NCBI GenBank assembly: GCA_046295175.1
Contig: JBKBNY010000012.1
Location: 109,163-173,162, forward strand
DNA length: 64,000 nt
Source of the DNA: JALOLV01 sp046295175
GTDB lineage: Bacteria > Bacteroidota > Bacteroidia > Cytophagales > Spirosomataceae
Reading direction: 5' to 3'
Below the pieces are notes generated by a model. The model was not told the origin of the DNA. It searched no databases and saw only the letters and a list, made by a program, of their open reading frames with translations. This document shows positions 33,383 through 42,801 of the stretch, piece by piece. A program made the translations under genes and the position numbers. Position 1 is the first letter of the stretch. Each line of letters starts with the position of its first letter.

Positions 33383-34102
33383 ATGGATTTGAAAATTTTT
33401 GAAGACAACAACCAACTTTCAACTTTCACAGCCGAATTTATTATCAATTATGTAAAGCAAAAGCCAAAATCGGTGATTGTTGTCCCTTCAGGCGATTCTC
33501 CAAAATTGACTTTTCAAAAAATTGTTGATTTATCAGACCCATCAATTTTCGATGAAGCTACAATTATTGGTTTAGATGAATGGGTTGGTATTTCACCCGA
33601 AAATGAGGGAAGTTGTGGTAATTTCATTAGAAAATTCTTGATTGAACCTCTGAATAATCCAAAATTGCAAACATACTTTTTCAATCAACTTGCTGATGAT
33701 TTAGAGTCCGAATGTGAAAAAATGAATCAATTTATCGAATCCAAAGGTGGAATTGATATTATGTTGGTTGGAATTGGATTAAATGGCCACATTGGTTTAA
33801 ATGAACCCAATACTGATTGGAATTTGTATGCACATTTATCTGAATTGGCTGAGATGACAATTACTGTTGGACAAAAATACTTTGCAGAATCTACCGAATT
33901 AAAATACGGTATTACTTTGGGTTTAAAGCATTTACAAGAATCTAAACATCCAATCTTAATTGCAAATGGTGCAAAAAAAGCTGAAATAATTTCAGAAACA
34001 ATCAATGGAAAAGTTTCGATTGATAACCCATCGACAATTTTTCAGACCATGTCACATTCTCATTTTTGGTTAGACGCTTCAGCGGCATCAATGCTCAAAT
34101 AA
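33383..34102 (+). CDS. Glucosamine-6-phosphate deaminase / 6-phosphogluconolactonase family protein (NagB-like)
   Basis: A 239-residue cytoplasmic enzyme of the NagB/RpiA/PGL fold. Motifs: VPSGDSPKLTFQKIVD, IIGLDEWVGI (Asp of the deaminase active site), LVGIGLNGHIGLNEP (catalytic His region) and LKYGITLGL. The GLNGHIGLNEP motif is typical for GlcN6P deaminases. The product would be fructose-6-phosphate and ammonia. The ATG at 33383 is preferred because the longer frame begins inside the moxR terminator. It meets the minus-strand AraC gene tail to tail with an 8-bp overlap. Confidence 0.85.
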   Translation: MDLKIFEDNNQLSTFTAEFIINYVKQKPKSVIVVPSGDSPKLTFQKIVDLSDPSIFDEATIIGLDEWVGISPENEGSCGNFIRKFLIEPLNNPKLQTYFFNQLADDLESECEKMNQFIESKGGIDIMLVGIGLNGHIGLNEPNTDWNLYAHLSELAEMTITVGQKYFAESTELKYGITLGLKHLQESKHPILIANGAKKAEIISETINGKVSIDNPSTIFQTMSHSHFWLDASAASMLK

Positions 34103-34979
34103 ACGTGCGTTTTCCTGTGTAATTTTCTCTAAATTCTTTTGGAGTACAGCCATTTTTATTTCTGAAAAGTCGGTTAAAATAAGATAAATTATTAAAACCG
34201 CATTTGTAAGCAATTTCGGCTATACTTTGGGTCGAATCAATCAATAACCTTGAGGTTTGGCCCAATCTAATTTCATTTAAGCTATCAACGAAGGTTTTAC
34301 CAGTTCGTTTTTTAATAAATCGGCTAAACGAAACCTCTGCCATTCCAACCAATTTCGAGATTTCGGCCAATGTAATTTCTCTTTCAAAATTATTGTGCAT
34401 ATACTCAAAGGCTTTCTCTAATCTACGGCTATTTAGGCTAATTTTTTCGTCGTTAAAACTTGAATTCGATAAACCTCTCATATTTCTTGAAATTGCCAAA
34501 TCGTGCAGAATTGAAATTAATTCAAGAACTGAGTCAAAACCTTGTTTTTTTGTTAATTCAATAATTTTTGTGCTAATGTTTTCGGTCGTTTCTCTCGAAA
34601 ATAGAATCCCTTTTGTAGATTTTTCAAATAGTGTTCTGATTGAATACATTTGATTTCTTTTTAGGAATTTTTCATCGAATAAATCTTTATGAAACTGTAT
34701 GGTTATCTCTAAAATCTGCTCTTTTCCTTCATCGTGCTTATATTCATGCGTGAACCAACCGTGCGGTAGATTACTTCCAATCAAGACCAATTCAAAATCT
34801 TCAATAACCTCGGTATGGTCGCCTACAATTCTTTTAACCCCTTTACCCCCAATTATCAAATTGAGTTCAAATTCATCATGTACATGCAATGGGAAATCGA
34901 ATTCGGTTTTTCTTCTACTAAAAAAAGTGAAGCAATCATGTTGAGTTAGAGGAGTAATTTCACGATAAATTAGTGTCAT
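34095..34979 (-). CDS. AraC-family regulator with cupin sensor domain, divergent from the mannan operon
   Basis: A 294-residue regulator. The N-terminal cupin (about 15-110) has the paired sensor motif FPLHVHDEFELNLIIGGKG and later LPHGWF. The C-terminal AraC DNA-binding domain (about 185-290) has EISKLVGMAEVSFSRFIKKRTG and SIAEIAYKCGFNNLSYFNRLFRNKNGCTPKEFR. It is divergent from the GH26-SSS-GH130-epimerase operon across a 334-bp region, which makes it the likely mannan-oligosaccharide-responsive activator. The ligand is inferred only from context. Confidence 0.92.
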   Translation of the reverse strand: MTLIYREITPLTQHDCFTFFSRRKTEFDFPLHVHDEFELNLIIGGKGVKRIVGDHTEVIEDFELVLIGSNLPHGWFTHEYKHDEGKEQILEITIQFHKDLFDEKFLKRNQMYSIRTLFEKSTKGILFSRETTENISTKIIELTKKQGFDSVLELISILHDLAISRNMRGLSNSSFNDEKISLNSRRLEKAFEYMHNNFEREITLAEISKLVGMAEVSFSRFIKKRTGKTFVDSLNEIRLGQTSRLLIDSTQSIAEIAYKCGFNNLSYFNRLFRNKNGCTPKEFRENYTGKRTFI

Positions 34980-35313
34980 ATTTTGGGTGTTGATTACTAA
35001 TTAAAGTTTTGTATTATGCTAATTGCAAATATAAATAATTTTTAATTCAATATTGATATTTACAATTTTTAGCTATTTTTTCTGAACATGGTTTACTTCG
35101 ATTGATTTATTTATGCAATAAATAGATAAAATAGTATTATAGATATGTTAGAATAATTTAATTATTTTGTTGTATTCATTTAATATTGTTTTTGATTATC
35201 TTGAGAATTATCATAGTTAATGCAAAAGAATTATTCATAGGTTAGAATTAGGAAATTTAGGGTAGAGTCTCTCTACCCTAAAATTTATTAAAATAGAAAC
35301 TGATATAATTTTT
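34980..35313. promoter_or_regulatory. Intergenic regulatory region between araC-type gene and mannan operon
   Basis: 334 bases without a gene, very AT-rich. It must hold the divergent promoters, but no convincing TAnnTTTG box was found. The one strong element is the hairpin at 35256-35282. No tRNA, repeat copy or small gene was seen. Confidence 0.5.
35256..35282 (+). promoter_or_regulatory. 12-bp perfect hairpin in the leader of the GH26 gene
   Basis: TTTAGGGTAGAG and CTCTACCCTAAA with a 3-nt loop, ending 31 bases before the start codon. No T-run follows. It could be an operator palindrome or a leader hairpin that stabilises or gates the mannan operon mRNA. Confidence 0.5.
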
Positions 35314-36432
35314 ATGAAAAAAAATTTAACGATTCTGCTTATTTTACCGATTGTCTCCTTAGCTCAGGTTGATAAAAAAGCAACAGTTTTTACCAAAAAC
35401 CTTTATAAAAACCTATTTAAATTACAGAATAATGGTTTTTTGTTTGGGCATCAAGATGGTTTGGCTTATGGACTAAATGCCGATGGAACAAGATGGACTT
35501 TTGAAGATAATCGCTCCGATATAAAAAGTGTAACTGGAGAACACCCTTCGGTTGCTGGTTGGGATTTAGGAAAAATTGAGTTTGATAGCTTAAATGATTT
35601 GGATGGTGTGCCGTTTGATTTGGTACGAAATCAAATTATTAAACATTTTCAACGCGGAGGCGTATCGACAATTAGCTGGCATTCAAATAATCCGACTAAT
35701 CCTTCTAAAACTACTTGGGATAAAGTTGATTCGACAATTAAAAATGTATTCAACAACAAAAAGCATCTCAAGACATACAAAAAATGGCTCGATAAGGTCG
35801 CAGATTTTGCAAAATCACTCAAATACCCAGCTTCTGGCGAACTAATTCCGATTATTTTCAGACCTTATCACGAACACACTGGTGATTGGTTCTGGTGGGG
35901 TGCTGCCCATTGTACTCCAGCAGAGTACAAACAATTCTGGCGTTTTACGGTAGATTATTTATCTCGAAAAAAGAAAGTTCATAATTTTTTGTATGCCTAT
36001 TCTACTGATAAATTTACTTCAAAAGAACATTATTTAGAGCGTTATCCTGGCGATGATGTTATTGATGTGGTTGGTTTTGATATTTATCACAGAAATGCAC
36101 CAACCTCCAATGAAAAATTTGTAAATGAAACAAAACAGATGGTAAAATGGGTATCAGAAATTGGCAATGAGAAAAAAAAATTGACAGCAATCACTGAAAC
36201 TGGTCTTGAAAAAGTTACTGAAGCTGAATGGTGGACTCAGATTTTACAACCAATTATAAATGATTCAAATCTATCCTATATACTCGTTTGGAGAAATGGG
36301 CGAAGTGACCATTATTACGCACCTTATCCATCACAAAAAAGTGCAAATGATTTCATCAAATTTATTGAAAGTAGCAATATTTTGCTCGAAAATAAGACTA
36401 AAAGTTTGAATTTATATAACTCTACCAATTAA
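35314..36432 (+). CDS. GH26 endo-beta-1,4-mannanase, secreted
   Basis: A 372-residue glycoside hydrolase of family 26 with signal peptide MKKNLTILLILPIVSLAQ. It has an N-terminal FLFGHQDGLAYG motif and GEHPSVAGWDLGKIE. The acid/base Glu is in RPYHEHTGDWFWWG and the nucleophile Glu in ITETGLEK. It cuts beta-mannan or releases mannobiose outside or in the periplasm. It is the first gene of the four-gene mannan operon (35314-40670), and the only exported enzyme. There is no lipobox, so the enzyme is soluble rather than surface-anchored. Confidence 0.93.
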   Translation: MKKNLTILLILPIVSLAQVDKKATVFTKNLYKNLFKLQNNGFLFGHQDGLAYGLNADGTRWTFEDNRSDIKSVTGEHPSVAGWDLGKIEFDSLNDLDGVPFDLVRNQIIKHFQRGGVSTISWHSNNPTNPSKTTWDKVDSTIKNVFNNKKHLKTYKKWLDKVADFAKSLKYPASGELIPIIFRPYHEHTGDWFWWGAAHCTPAEYKQFWRFTVDYLSRKKKVHNFLYAYSTDKFTSKEHYLERYPGDDVIDVVGFDIYHRNAPTSNEKFVNETKQMVKWVSEIGNEKKKLTAITETGLEKVTEAEWWTQILQPIINDSNLSYILVWRNGRSDHYYAPYPSQKSANDFIKFIESSNILLENKTKSLNLYNSTN

Positions 36433-36436
36433 TAAA

Positions 36437-38266
36437 ATGATACTTAAATCACTTGATTTTGTAGTAATAATTATCTATCTGCTTGTTGTTTCATCAATAG
36501 GAATTATCCTACGGAATCGTGCCAAAAAGAGCAAAAATGATTATATGCTTGGTGGTAAAACCTTGCCGTGGTGGATGCTCGGAATCTCCAATGCCTCTGG
36601 GATGTTTGATATTTCGGGTACAATCTGGATGGTTTCAATAATGTTTATCTATGGATTAAAAAGTATTTGGTTAGTATGGTTGTGGCCAGTTTTTAACCAA
36701 GTTTTTTTGTTTTCATATTTATCAATTTGGCTACGCCGTTCAAATGTATCAACAGGTGCAGAATGGATGCTATTTAGGTTCGGTAATGGACCCGATGCCC
36801 AGCGTTCACACAAAATAATTGTTGCATTTGCGTTGTTAAGTTGCTTCGGATTTATGGCCTATGGGTTCATCGGACTTGGGAAATTTATTGAAATTTTTAT
36901 TCCATATTCATCAATAAGCGGCTATTTACCTTTTTCTGTTTCACCCGAATTCGTCCCTCATTTTTACGGTATTATTTTTACACTTTTTGCTGTATTCTAT
37001 TCGGTGATGGGTGGTATGTCGAGTATTGTTTGGGCCGATGTAATTCAATATACCTTGATGGCAATCGGGTCATTGAGTATTGCATTTATTGCAATGTCCG
37101 AACTTTCAGGTCATAGTCTAAATGTACCTGAAGGTTGGTCGAGCTTATTTTTTGGATGGAATCTTGAATTAGATTGGATTAATATTATTCCAGAAGTCAA
37201 TAAAAAAATTGCAGAAGATAAGTATAGTCCGTTTGGTATGTTTTTTTCTTTGATGACTGCCAAAGGAATTTTAGCGAGTTTGGCTGGGCCAGCTCCAAAT
37301 TATGACATGCAGAAAATTTTGTCATCGAAATCTCCGAGAGAATCGGCTTTGATGAGTGCTTTTGTAAATGTGGTTTTGTTGCCTACTCGATATTTTATGA
37401 TTATTGGATTTACAGTTTTAGGGTTGCTTTATTTTACAGAATTGAATATTCAGACAGCCAATGGAACATTAGATTTTGAGAGAATTTTACCCGCTTCGAT
37501 TGTTAAATTTGCCCCTGCTGGGTTATTGGGTTTATTCTTGGTTGAATTAATGGCGGCCTTCATGGGTACTTTTGCCGGAACGCTCAATGCTGCTCAAGCC
37601 TATATTGTCAATGATATTTATTTGAAAGATATTAAGCCTAATGCATCAAATTCAGAAATTAGTAAAACCAATTATATTGTCGGTGTGATTTTGGTAATCG
37701 TTAGCATTGCATTGGGTATTTATGCCAAAGATGTGAATAGTGTTTTGCAATGGATTGTTGGGGCATTGTATGGTGGATATGTCGCTGCAAATGTATTGAA
37801 GTGGCATTGGTGGAGATTTAACGGAAATGGATTCTTTTGGGGGATGTTTTTAGGTATTATTTCATCAATGATTCTTCCGTACCTTATCCCAGATGCTTTA
37901 CCGCTTTATTATTTCCCAATTATTTTGATTTTATCAATAATTGGCTCCGTTGGCGGTTCACTTATGACGCCACCTACAAATATTGAAACCCTCAAGAATT
38001 TCTACAAAACCACAAAACCTTGGGGATTCTGGGAACCAATTCTTGAAGAAATCAGAAAAGACGAACCAGAATTCAAACCAAATCAAGATTTCAAAAAGGA
38101 TATTTTCAATGTCTTAATCGGGACAATTGCACAAACCACTGTAACTGCATTGCCAGTATTTATTGTTTTATTAATGCCAACTCAATCAATCATTACAGCT
38201 TTAGTTTTATTGATTTGCTGTGCTATCCTTTTCAAAACTTGGTATAAAAAACTCCCTACTGAATAA
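36437..38266 (+). CDS. Sodium:solute symporter (SSS family), probable mannooligosaccharide importer
   Basis: A 609-residue inner-membrane transporter of the SLC5/SSS family with about 14 helices. Typical features are LVVSSIGIILRNRAKKSKND, DYMLGGKTLPWWMLGISNASGM and the FYSVMGGMSSIVWADVIQY signature. It starts 4 bases after the GH26 stop. Substrate is inferred from context as mannobiose or mannosylglucose, since the following two enzymes act on disaccharides in the cytoplasm. Confidence 0.92.
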   Translation: MILKSLDFVVIIIYLLVVSSIGIILRNRAKKSKNDYMLGGKTLPWWMLGISNASGMFDISGTIWMVSIMFIYGLKSIWLVWLWPVFNQVFLFSYLSIWLRRSNVSTGAEWMLFRFGNGPDAQRSHKIIVAFALLSCFGFMAYGFIGLGKFIEIFIPYSSISGYLPFSVSPEFVPHFYGIIFTLFAVFYSVMGGMSSIVWADVIQYTLMAIGSLSIAFIAMSELSGHSLNVPEGWSSLFFGWNLELDWINIIPEVNKKIAEDKYSPFGMFFSLMTAKGILASLAGPAPNYDMQKILSSKSPRESALMSAFVNVVLLPTRYFMIIGFTVLGLLYFTELNIQTANGTLDFERILPASIVKFAPAGLLGLFLVELMAAFMGTFAGTLNAAQAYIVNDIYLKDIKPNASNSEISKTNYIVGVILVIVSIALGIYAKDVNSVLQWIVGALYGGYVAANVLKWHWWRFNGNGFFWGMFLGIISSMILPYLIPDALPLYYFPIILILSIIGSVGGSLMTPPTNIETLKNFYKTTKPWGFWEPILEEIRKDEPEFKPNQDFKKDIFNVLIGTIAQTTVTALPVFIVLLMPTQSIITALVLLICCAILFKTWYKKLPTE

Positions 38267-38290
38267 TCAAATTTATAAAAAATAATTGAC

Positions 38291-39475
38291 ATGAATGATT
38301 CTTTTAAAGTAAGACTAAAACAAATTCAAGAATTTGAAAATCAACTTCTTAGTTTAAAAAACGAGAAAATTGATTTAGGAAATGGAATTTTTGACCGATA
38401 TAAAAACCCTATTTTAACTGCTGACCATACACCTTATTTTTGGCGATACGATTTGAATCCTCAGACAAATCCTTATTTGATGGAAAGGTTTGGTATCAAT
38501 GCAACTTTTAATTCGGGAGCGATTAAATGGAATGGTAAATATATTTTAGCAGTTAGGGTAGAAGGAGTTGACCGTAAATCTTTTTTTGCGATTGCTGAGA
38601 GTCCGAATGGAATTGATAATTTTAGATTTTGGGATTATCCGATTACAATGCCCGAAACTGAAATTCCAGACGGAAACGTATATGACATGCGTTTGGTTGA
38701 ACATGAAGATGGCTGGATTTATGGACTTTTTTGTACTGAAAGAAAAGACCCAAATGCAAAAAAAGGTGACGAATCATCGGCAGTTGCTCAATGTGGAATC
38801 GCTCGTACCAAAGATTTAGTTGTTTGGGAAAGACTCCCTGACCTCAAAACGCCTTCGCCACAACAAAGAAATGTTGTTCTACATCCTGAATTTGTCAATG
38901 GTAAATACGCACTATATACCCGTCCGCAAGATGGTTTTATCGAAGCAGGTACTGGTGGAGGTATTGGTTTAGGTTTTTGTGATTCGATGGAAAATCCCGT
39001 AATTGATAAAGAATTCATTGTTGACGAAAAGCGTTATCATACAGTTTATGAGGTTAAAAACGGACAAGGGCCAGCACCCATCAAAACCAATGAAGGTTGG
39101 CTTCATTTAGCCCATGGCGTTAGAAATACAGCCGCTGGTTTACGGTATGTTTTGTATGTTTTCATGACTGATTTACAAGACTTAACCAAGGTGATTCATA
39201 AACCCGCAGGATATTTTATCGCTCCACAAGGTGATGAAAGGGTGGGTGATGTATCAAATGTAACGTTTGCTAATGGATGGATTCTTGATGAAGATGGTAC
39301 AGTTTTTATTTATTATGCATCTTCTGATACCAGAATGCACGTTGCTACGAGTTCGATTGAGAGATTAGTTGATTATTGTAAATATACTCCAGCTGATGGT
39401 TTTCGTTCAGCTACATCAGTTCAAAACCTAAATCAAATTATTTCCAAAAACAAAGAGTATTTGGCTTCAAAATAA
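38291..39475 (+). CDS. 4-O-beta-D-mannosyl-D-glucose phosphorylase, GH130 subfamily 1
   Basis: A 394-residue GH130 enzyme with NPILTADHTPYFWRYDLNP at the start, FNSGAIKWNGKYILAVRVEG, VYDMRLVEHEDGWIYG, the conserved GTGGGIGLGFCD, and VKNGQGPAPIKTNEGWLHLAHGVR. This branch phosphorolyses Man-beta-1,4-Glc to mannose-1-phosphate and glucose. It lies next to a cellobiose 2-epimerase, which makes exactly that substrate from mannobiose; this pairing is the known intracellular mannan route of Bacteroides. It begins 24 bases after the symporter gene. Confidence 0.93.
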   Translation: MNDSFKVRLKQIQEFENQLLSLKNEKIDLGNGIFDRYKNPILTADHTPYFWRYDLNPQTNPYLMERFGINATFNSGAIKWNGKYILAVRVEGVDRKSFFAIAESPNGIDNFRFWDYPITMPETEIPDGNVYDMRLVEHEDGWIYGLFCTERKDPNAKKGDESSAVAQCGIARTKDLVVWERLPDLKTPSPQQRNVVLHPEFVNGKYALYTRPQDGFIEAGTGGGIGLGFCDSMENPVIDKEFIVDEKRYHTVYEVKNGQGPAPIKTNEGWLHLAHGVRNTAAGLRYVLYVFMTDLQDLTKVIHKPAGYFIAPQGDERVGDVSNVTFANGWILDEDGTVFIYYASSDTRMHVATSSIERLVDYCKYTPADGFRSATSVQNLNQIISKNKEYLASK

Positions 39476-39485
39476 GAGATTAATA

Positions 39486-40670
39486 ATGAATTTAGAGGTT
39501 TATAAAGCTGAGATAGGGTCCGAATTATCAAGAATTATTGATTTTTGGAAAAGCAATTCGGTAGATTCATTAAATGGGGGATTTGTTGGTAGATTAGATT
39601 CTTTTGGGAAAGTACATCAAGAATCTGAAAAAGGCTTGGTTTTGAATGCTCGGATTTTATGGTCTTTTTCGGCTTATTATAACTTCTCAAAAGATGAAGA
39701 AAGTTTAATTTTAGCCGAAAGGGTCTATCAATATTTGAACAATTATTTTCTAGATAATCATAATGGTGGATTGTATTGGTCGGTAGAATACGATGGAAAA
39801 CCCAAAAGTACCCGCAAACAGATTTATGGAATTGCATTTGCGATTTATGGATTAAGTGAATTTTATAAAGCTACACAAAATAATTCGGCATTAAAATGGG
39901 CAATAGAATTATTTAATTTGATTGAAGAACATAGTTTTGATGATGAATTTGGAGGATATTTTGAAGCATTTTCAGAAGATTGGCAATTGATAGAAGACCT
40001 CCGATTAAGCGAAAAAGACCGCAATGACCCCAAAACAATGAATACGCACCTTCATATAATTGAAGCTTATGCAAATCTATTTGAAGTTTGGAAAGATGAG
40101 ACACTTAAAAGAAAAATTATTTACCTTTTAGAGGTATTCAATTCTTTAATTATCAATAGTAAGACATTCCACCTCAATTTATTTTTTTCTAAAAATTGGG
40201 TTTCTCAATCTGATAGTATCTCTTATGGGCATGATATTGAGGCAGCTTGGTTGCTCCAGGATTGTGCAATAAAAATTGGAGAGAAAGACTTAATTGAAAA
40301 GTTTTCTGATTTAGCAATCAAAATTGCTGATGCTTCTGCTGAGGGTTTCAATCCTGATGGAAGCCTGAACCATGAATTTTCTCCATCTTTAAACCATACT
40401 GATTCGCATCGAGAATGGTGGGTTAGTGCCGAGGCTATGGTAGGCTATCTCAATGCTTATAAGATTACAAAACAAGAAATGTACCTTCTCAAAGTCTTCG
40501 ATTTATGGGATTTTACCCAAAAACATCTTATTGATAGCACAAACGGTGAATGGTTTTGGGGTGTTTATGAAGATTACTCAAAAATGCTCAATGAAGACAA
40601 AATTGGGTTTTGGAAATGCCCATACCACAATACACGAGCTTGTATCGAGATTTTAGAAATGTTGAAATAA
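39486..40670 (+). CDS. Cellobiose 2-epimerase (AGE family), acting on mannobiose
   Basis: A 394-residue cytoplasmic (alpha/alpha)6-barrel of the N-acylglucosamine 2-epimerase superfamily. Motifs: GGFVGRLDSFG, ARILWSFSAYY, GGLYWSVEYDGKPKSTRKQIYGIAFAIYGL, LHIIEAYANL, SYGHDIEAAWLL, EWWVSAEAMVG and GEWFWGVYED. His residues at RTH/HIIEAY and SYGHDIE are the usual catalytic pair. It converts beta-1,4-mannobiose to mannosylglucose for the GH130 enzyme 10 bases upstream. Last gene of the operon. Confidence 0.93.
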   Translation: MNLEVYKAEIGSELSRIIDFWKSNSVDSLNGGFVGRLDSFGKVHQESEKGLVLNARILWSFSAYYNFSKDEESLILAERVYQYLNNYFLDNHNGGLYWSVEYDGKPKSTRKQIYGIAFAIYGLSEFYKATQNNSALKWAIELFNLIEEHSFDDEFGGYFEAFSEDWQLIEDLRLSEKDRNDPKTMNTHLHIIEAYANLFEVWKDETLKRKIIYLLEVFNSLIINSKTFHLNLFFSKNWVSQSDSISYGHDIEAAWLLQDCAIKIGEKDLIEKFSDLAIKIADASAEGFNPDGSLNHEFSPSLNHTDSHREWWVSAEAMVGYLNAYKITKQEMYLLKVFDLWDFTQKHLIDSTNGEWFWGVYEDYSKMLNEDKIGFWKCPYHNTRACIEILEMLK

Positions 40671-40703
40671 AAAAAATGCCTTCCGCAATTTGAGAAGGCA
40701 TTT
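40671..40703 (-). terminator. Terminator downstream of tRNA-Leu (minus strand)
   Basis: AAATGCCTTC/GAAGGCATTT stem with a 10-nt loop. The T-run follows on the minus strand, so the tRNA transcript ends here. It may also end the mannan operon from the other side, although no plus-strand T-run follows. Confidence 0.7.
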
Positions 40704-40732
40704 CTAAAAACAAATGTTCAACTTAAACTTAG

Positions 40733-40816
40733 TGACGAAGGCGAGACTCGAACTCGCACAGGATAACTCCCACTACCCCCTCAAAGTAGCGTGTCTACCA
40801 ATTCCACCACTTCGCC
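40733..40816 (-). tRNA. tRNA-Leu (anticodon GAG)
   Basis: An 84-nt class II tRNA on the minus strand. The acceptor stem is GGCGAAG with CTTCGTC (one G.U pair). The D arm has TGGTGGAATTGGTAGACACG, the anticodon loop has TTTGAGG with GAG, followed by a long variable arm, and the T arm has GAGTTCGAGTCTC. CCA is not encoded. It reads CUC/CUU leucine codons. Confidence 0.95.
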
Positions 40817-40827
40817 GTTTATTTCTG

Positions 40828-40860
40828 CAAAAATAATACTTCGTTTCGATATTTACAAAA
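40828..40860 (-). promoter_or_regulatory. tRNA-Leu promoter, Bacteroidota consensus
   Basis: On the minus strand, TTTTG (40856-40860), a 20-bp spacer and TATTTTTG (40828-40835) match TTTG-N19/20-TAnnTTTG. The -7 box ends 11 bases before the tRNA 5' end. Confidence 0.7.
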
Positions 40861-40988
40861 CGTTCTGAAAAGAATTCTTTATAAAAACGAAAATCCTAAC
40901 AAATCATTGCGTTTTGAATCAAAATGTTACTTTTTGATGTTATTAAATTATTCATCTTTATTTATCTGATAATCAGTCTAAACTGTTC

Positions 40989-42755
40989 ATGGCAGGGCAA
41001 AGCGAAACTACTCCGAGCGGAAAAATCTTTGATTGGGAAGTACTAAAAAAACTTTTTAAATTTATTAGTCCATACCGAGTAAAATTCATCAGTCTCGTAT
41101 TTATGATAATGCTTGGGGCTTCTTTGGCTCCCGTTATTCCACTTTTAATCCGAGAAACCATCGATGGACCCGCTGCAAAAGGAGATTATAATGGCCTTAG
41201 CCTTATGATGCTCTTGATGATTGGAATCTTGGTTGTACAATCTTTGATTCAGTTTTCGAGTACTTATTTGGCAGGTTGGCTTGGTCAGAATATCATTCGA
41301 GATATTCGGATTCAACTCTATCACAAAATTCTTCATTTAAAACTTAAATTTTTTGATGACACACCAATTGGTCGATTGGTTACTCGCACGATTTCTGATA
41401 TAGAGACGTTGGCAGATGTTTTTAGTGATGGTATTGCTGCCATCGCTGGCGATATTTTACAGTTGATTTTAATAATTGTGGTTATGTTTTATACAGACTG
41501 GCAATTATCAATCATTGTTTTGTTAACTGTACCTTTGATGCTCATTAGTACCTATATTTTCAAAGAAAAGGTAAAAAAATCGTTCAATGAAGTTAGAAAT
41601 GCTGTTTCAAACCTTAATTCGTTCGTTCAGGAACATATTACGGGTATGAGCATTGTTCAGATTTTTAATTCTGAAAAATTAGAATACGATAAATTTAAAA
41701 AGATAAATACAGAGCATCGTGATGCCAATATTCGTTCGATTCTTTACTATTCGGTTTATTATCCAGTAGCAGATGTGATTGCGGCTTTAGGAACTGGGTT
41801 AATCGTATGGTTCGGTGCAAAAGAAATAATTAATGCAGATGTTACATTCGGTACAATTACTGCATTTATCATGTTTATTAATATCTTTTTTAGACCAATT
41901 AGAATGCTGGCCGATAGGATGAATACCCTTCAAATGGGTGTGGTGAGTACGGATAGAATTTTGAAATTATTAGAAAGTGATGATTATATATCGAATAATG
42001 GTTCTTTAAAAACCGAATTGAAAGGTGAAGTAAGTTTTAAGAATGTTTGGTTTGCTTACAATGATGATAAGTATGTTTTGAAGAATATTGATTTCTCTGC
42101 TAAAAAGGGTGAAACCATAGCTTTTGTTGGGGCAACTGGTGCGGGCAAATCTTCGATAATTAATTTACTATCAAGGTTTTATGAAATTAACAAAGGTGAA
42201 ATTTTGGTTGATGGAATAAACATTGAAGAATTTGAATTAGGTTCACTCAGACAACAAATTGGAGTAGTTTTACAAGATGTTTTTCTTTTTTCGGATTCTA
42301 TCGAACGAAATATCACTTTGGGAGATACTTCAATCAAACGTGAAAAAATCATTGAAGCAGCAAAATTGGTTGGTGTTCATGACTTTATCATGCAATTGCC
42401 CGATGGATACGACTACAATGTAATGGAAAGAGGAGCGACACTTTCGGTAGGGCAGAGGCAACTTATTTCTTTTGTACGTGCGATGGTTCAAGACCCTAAA
42501 ATTATTATCCTTGACGAGGCTACTTCATCGGTCGATACTGAGACAGAAGAACTTATCCAAAATGCAATTGAAAAATTAATGAAAGGCCGTACCGCTTTGG
42601 TGATTGCACATAGATTGAGTACAATTCAAAAAGCCAATAAAATAATTGTGTTAGAGAAAGGTGAAATTGTTGAGGTAGGTAACCACGAAGAACTACTCGA
42701 AAAAGATGGTTTCTATGCCAATCTTTATAGAACTCAATACAAAGAATTGGTATAA
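40989..42755 (+). CDS. ABC exporter, fused membrane and ATPase domains (MsbA/MDR-like)
   Basis: A 588-residue half transporter. The membrane domain (about 30-320) has six helices, followed by an ATPase domain (about 345-585) with Walker A GATGAGKS, Q-loop VLQDVFLFSD, signature LSVGQRQL, Walker B IIILDEATSS and H-loop AHRLST. It would homodimerise to export lipid, drug or peptide substrates; the substrate is not predictable. A bidirectional terminator follows. It is divergent from the tRNA gene. Confidence 0.94.
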   Translation: MAGQSETTPSGKIFDWEVLKKLFKFISPYRVKFISLVFMIMLGASLAPVIPLLIRETIDGPAAKGDYNGLSLMMLLMIGILVVQSLIQFSSTYLAGWLGQNIIRDIRIQLYHKILHLKLKFFDDTPIGRLVTRTISDIETLADVFSDGIAAIAGDILQLILIIVVMFYTDWQLSIIVLLTVPLMLISTYIFKEKVKKSFNEVRNAVSNLNSFVQEHITGMSIVQIFNSEKLEYDKFKKINTEHRDANIRSILYYSVYYPVADVIAALGTGLIVWFGAKEIINADVTFGTITAFIMFINIFFRPIRMLADRMNTLQMGVVSTDRILKLLESDDYISNNGSLKTELKGEVSFKNVWFAYNDDKYVLKNIDFSAKKGETIAFVGATGAGKSSIINLLSRFYEINKGEILVDGINIEEFELGSLRQQIGVVLQDVFLFSDSIERNITLGDTSIKREKIIEAAKLVGVHDFIMQLPDGYDYNVMERGATLSVGQRQLISFVRAMVQDPKIIILDEATSSVDTETEELIQNAIEKLMKGRTALVIAHRLSTIQKANKIIVLEKGEIVEVGNHEELLEKDGFYANLYRTQYKELV

Positions 42756-42758
42756 AAT

Positions 42759-42790
42759 TAAAAGGCAAGAAGTTAATTCTTGCCTTTTTT
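42759..42790. terminator. Bidirectional terminator between the ABC exporter and the TonB-receptor-like gene
   Basis: Eleven-bp stem AAAGGCAAGAA/TTCTTGCCTTT with a 5-nt loop. T-rich tracts follow on both strands, and the two genes converge here. Confidence 0.85.
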
Positions 42791-42801
42791 ATAACTATAA
42801 A

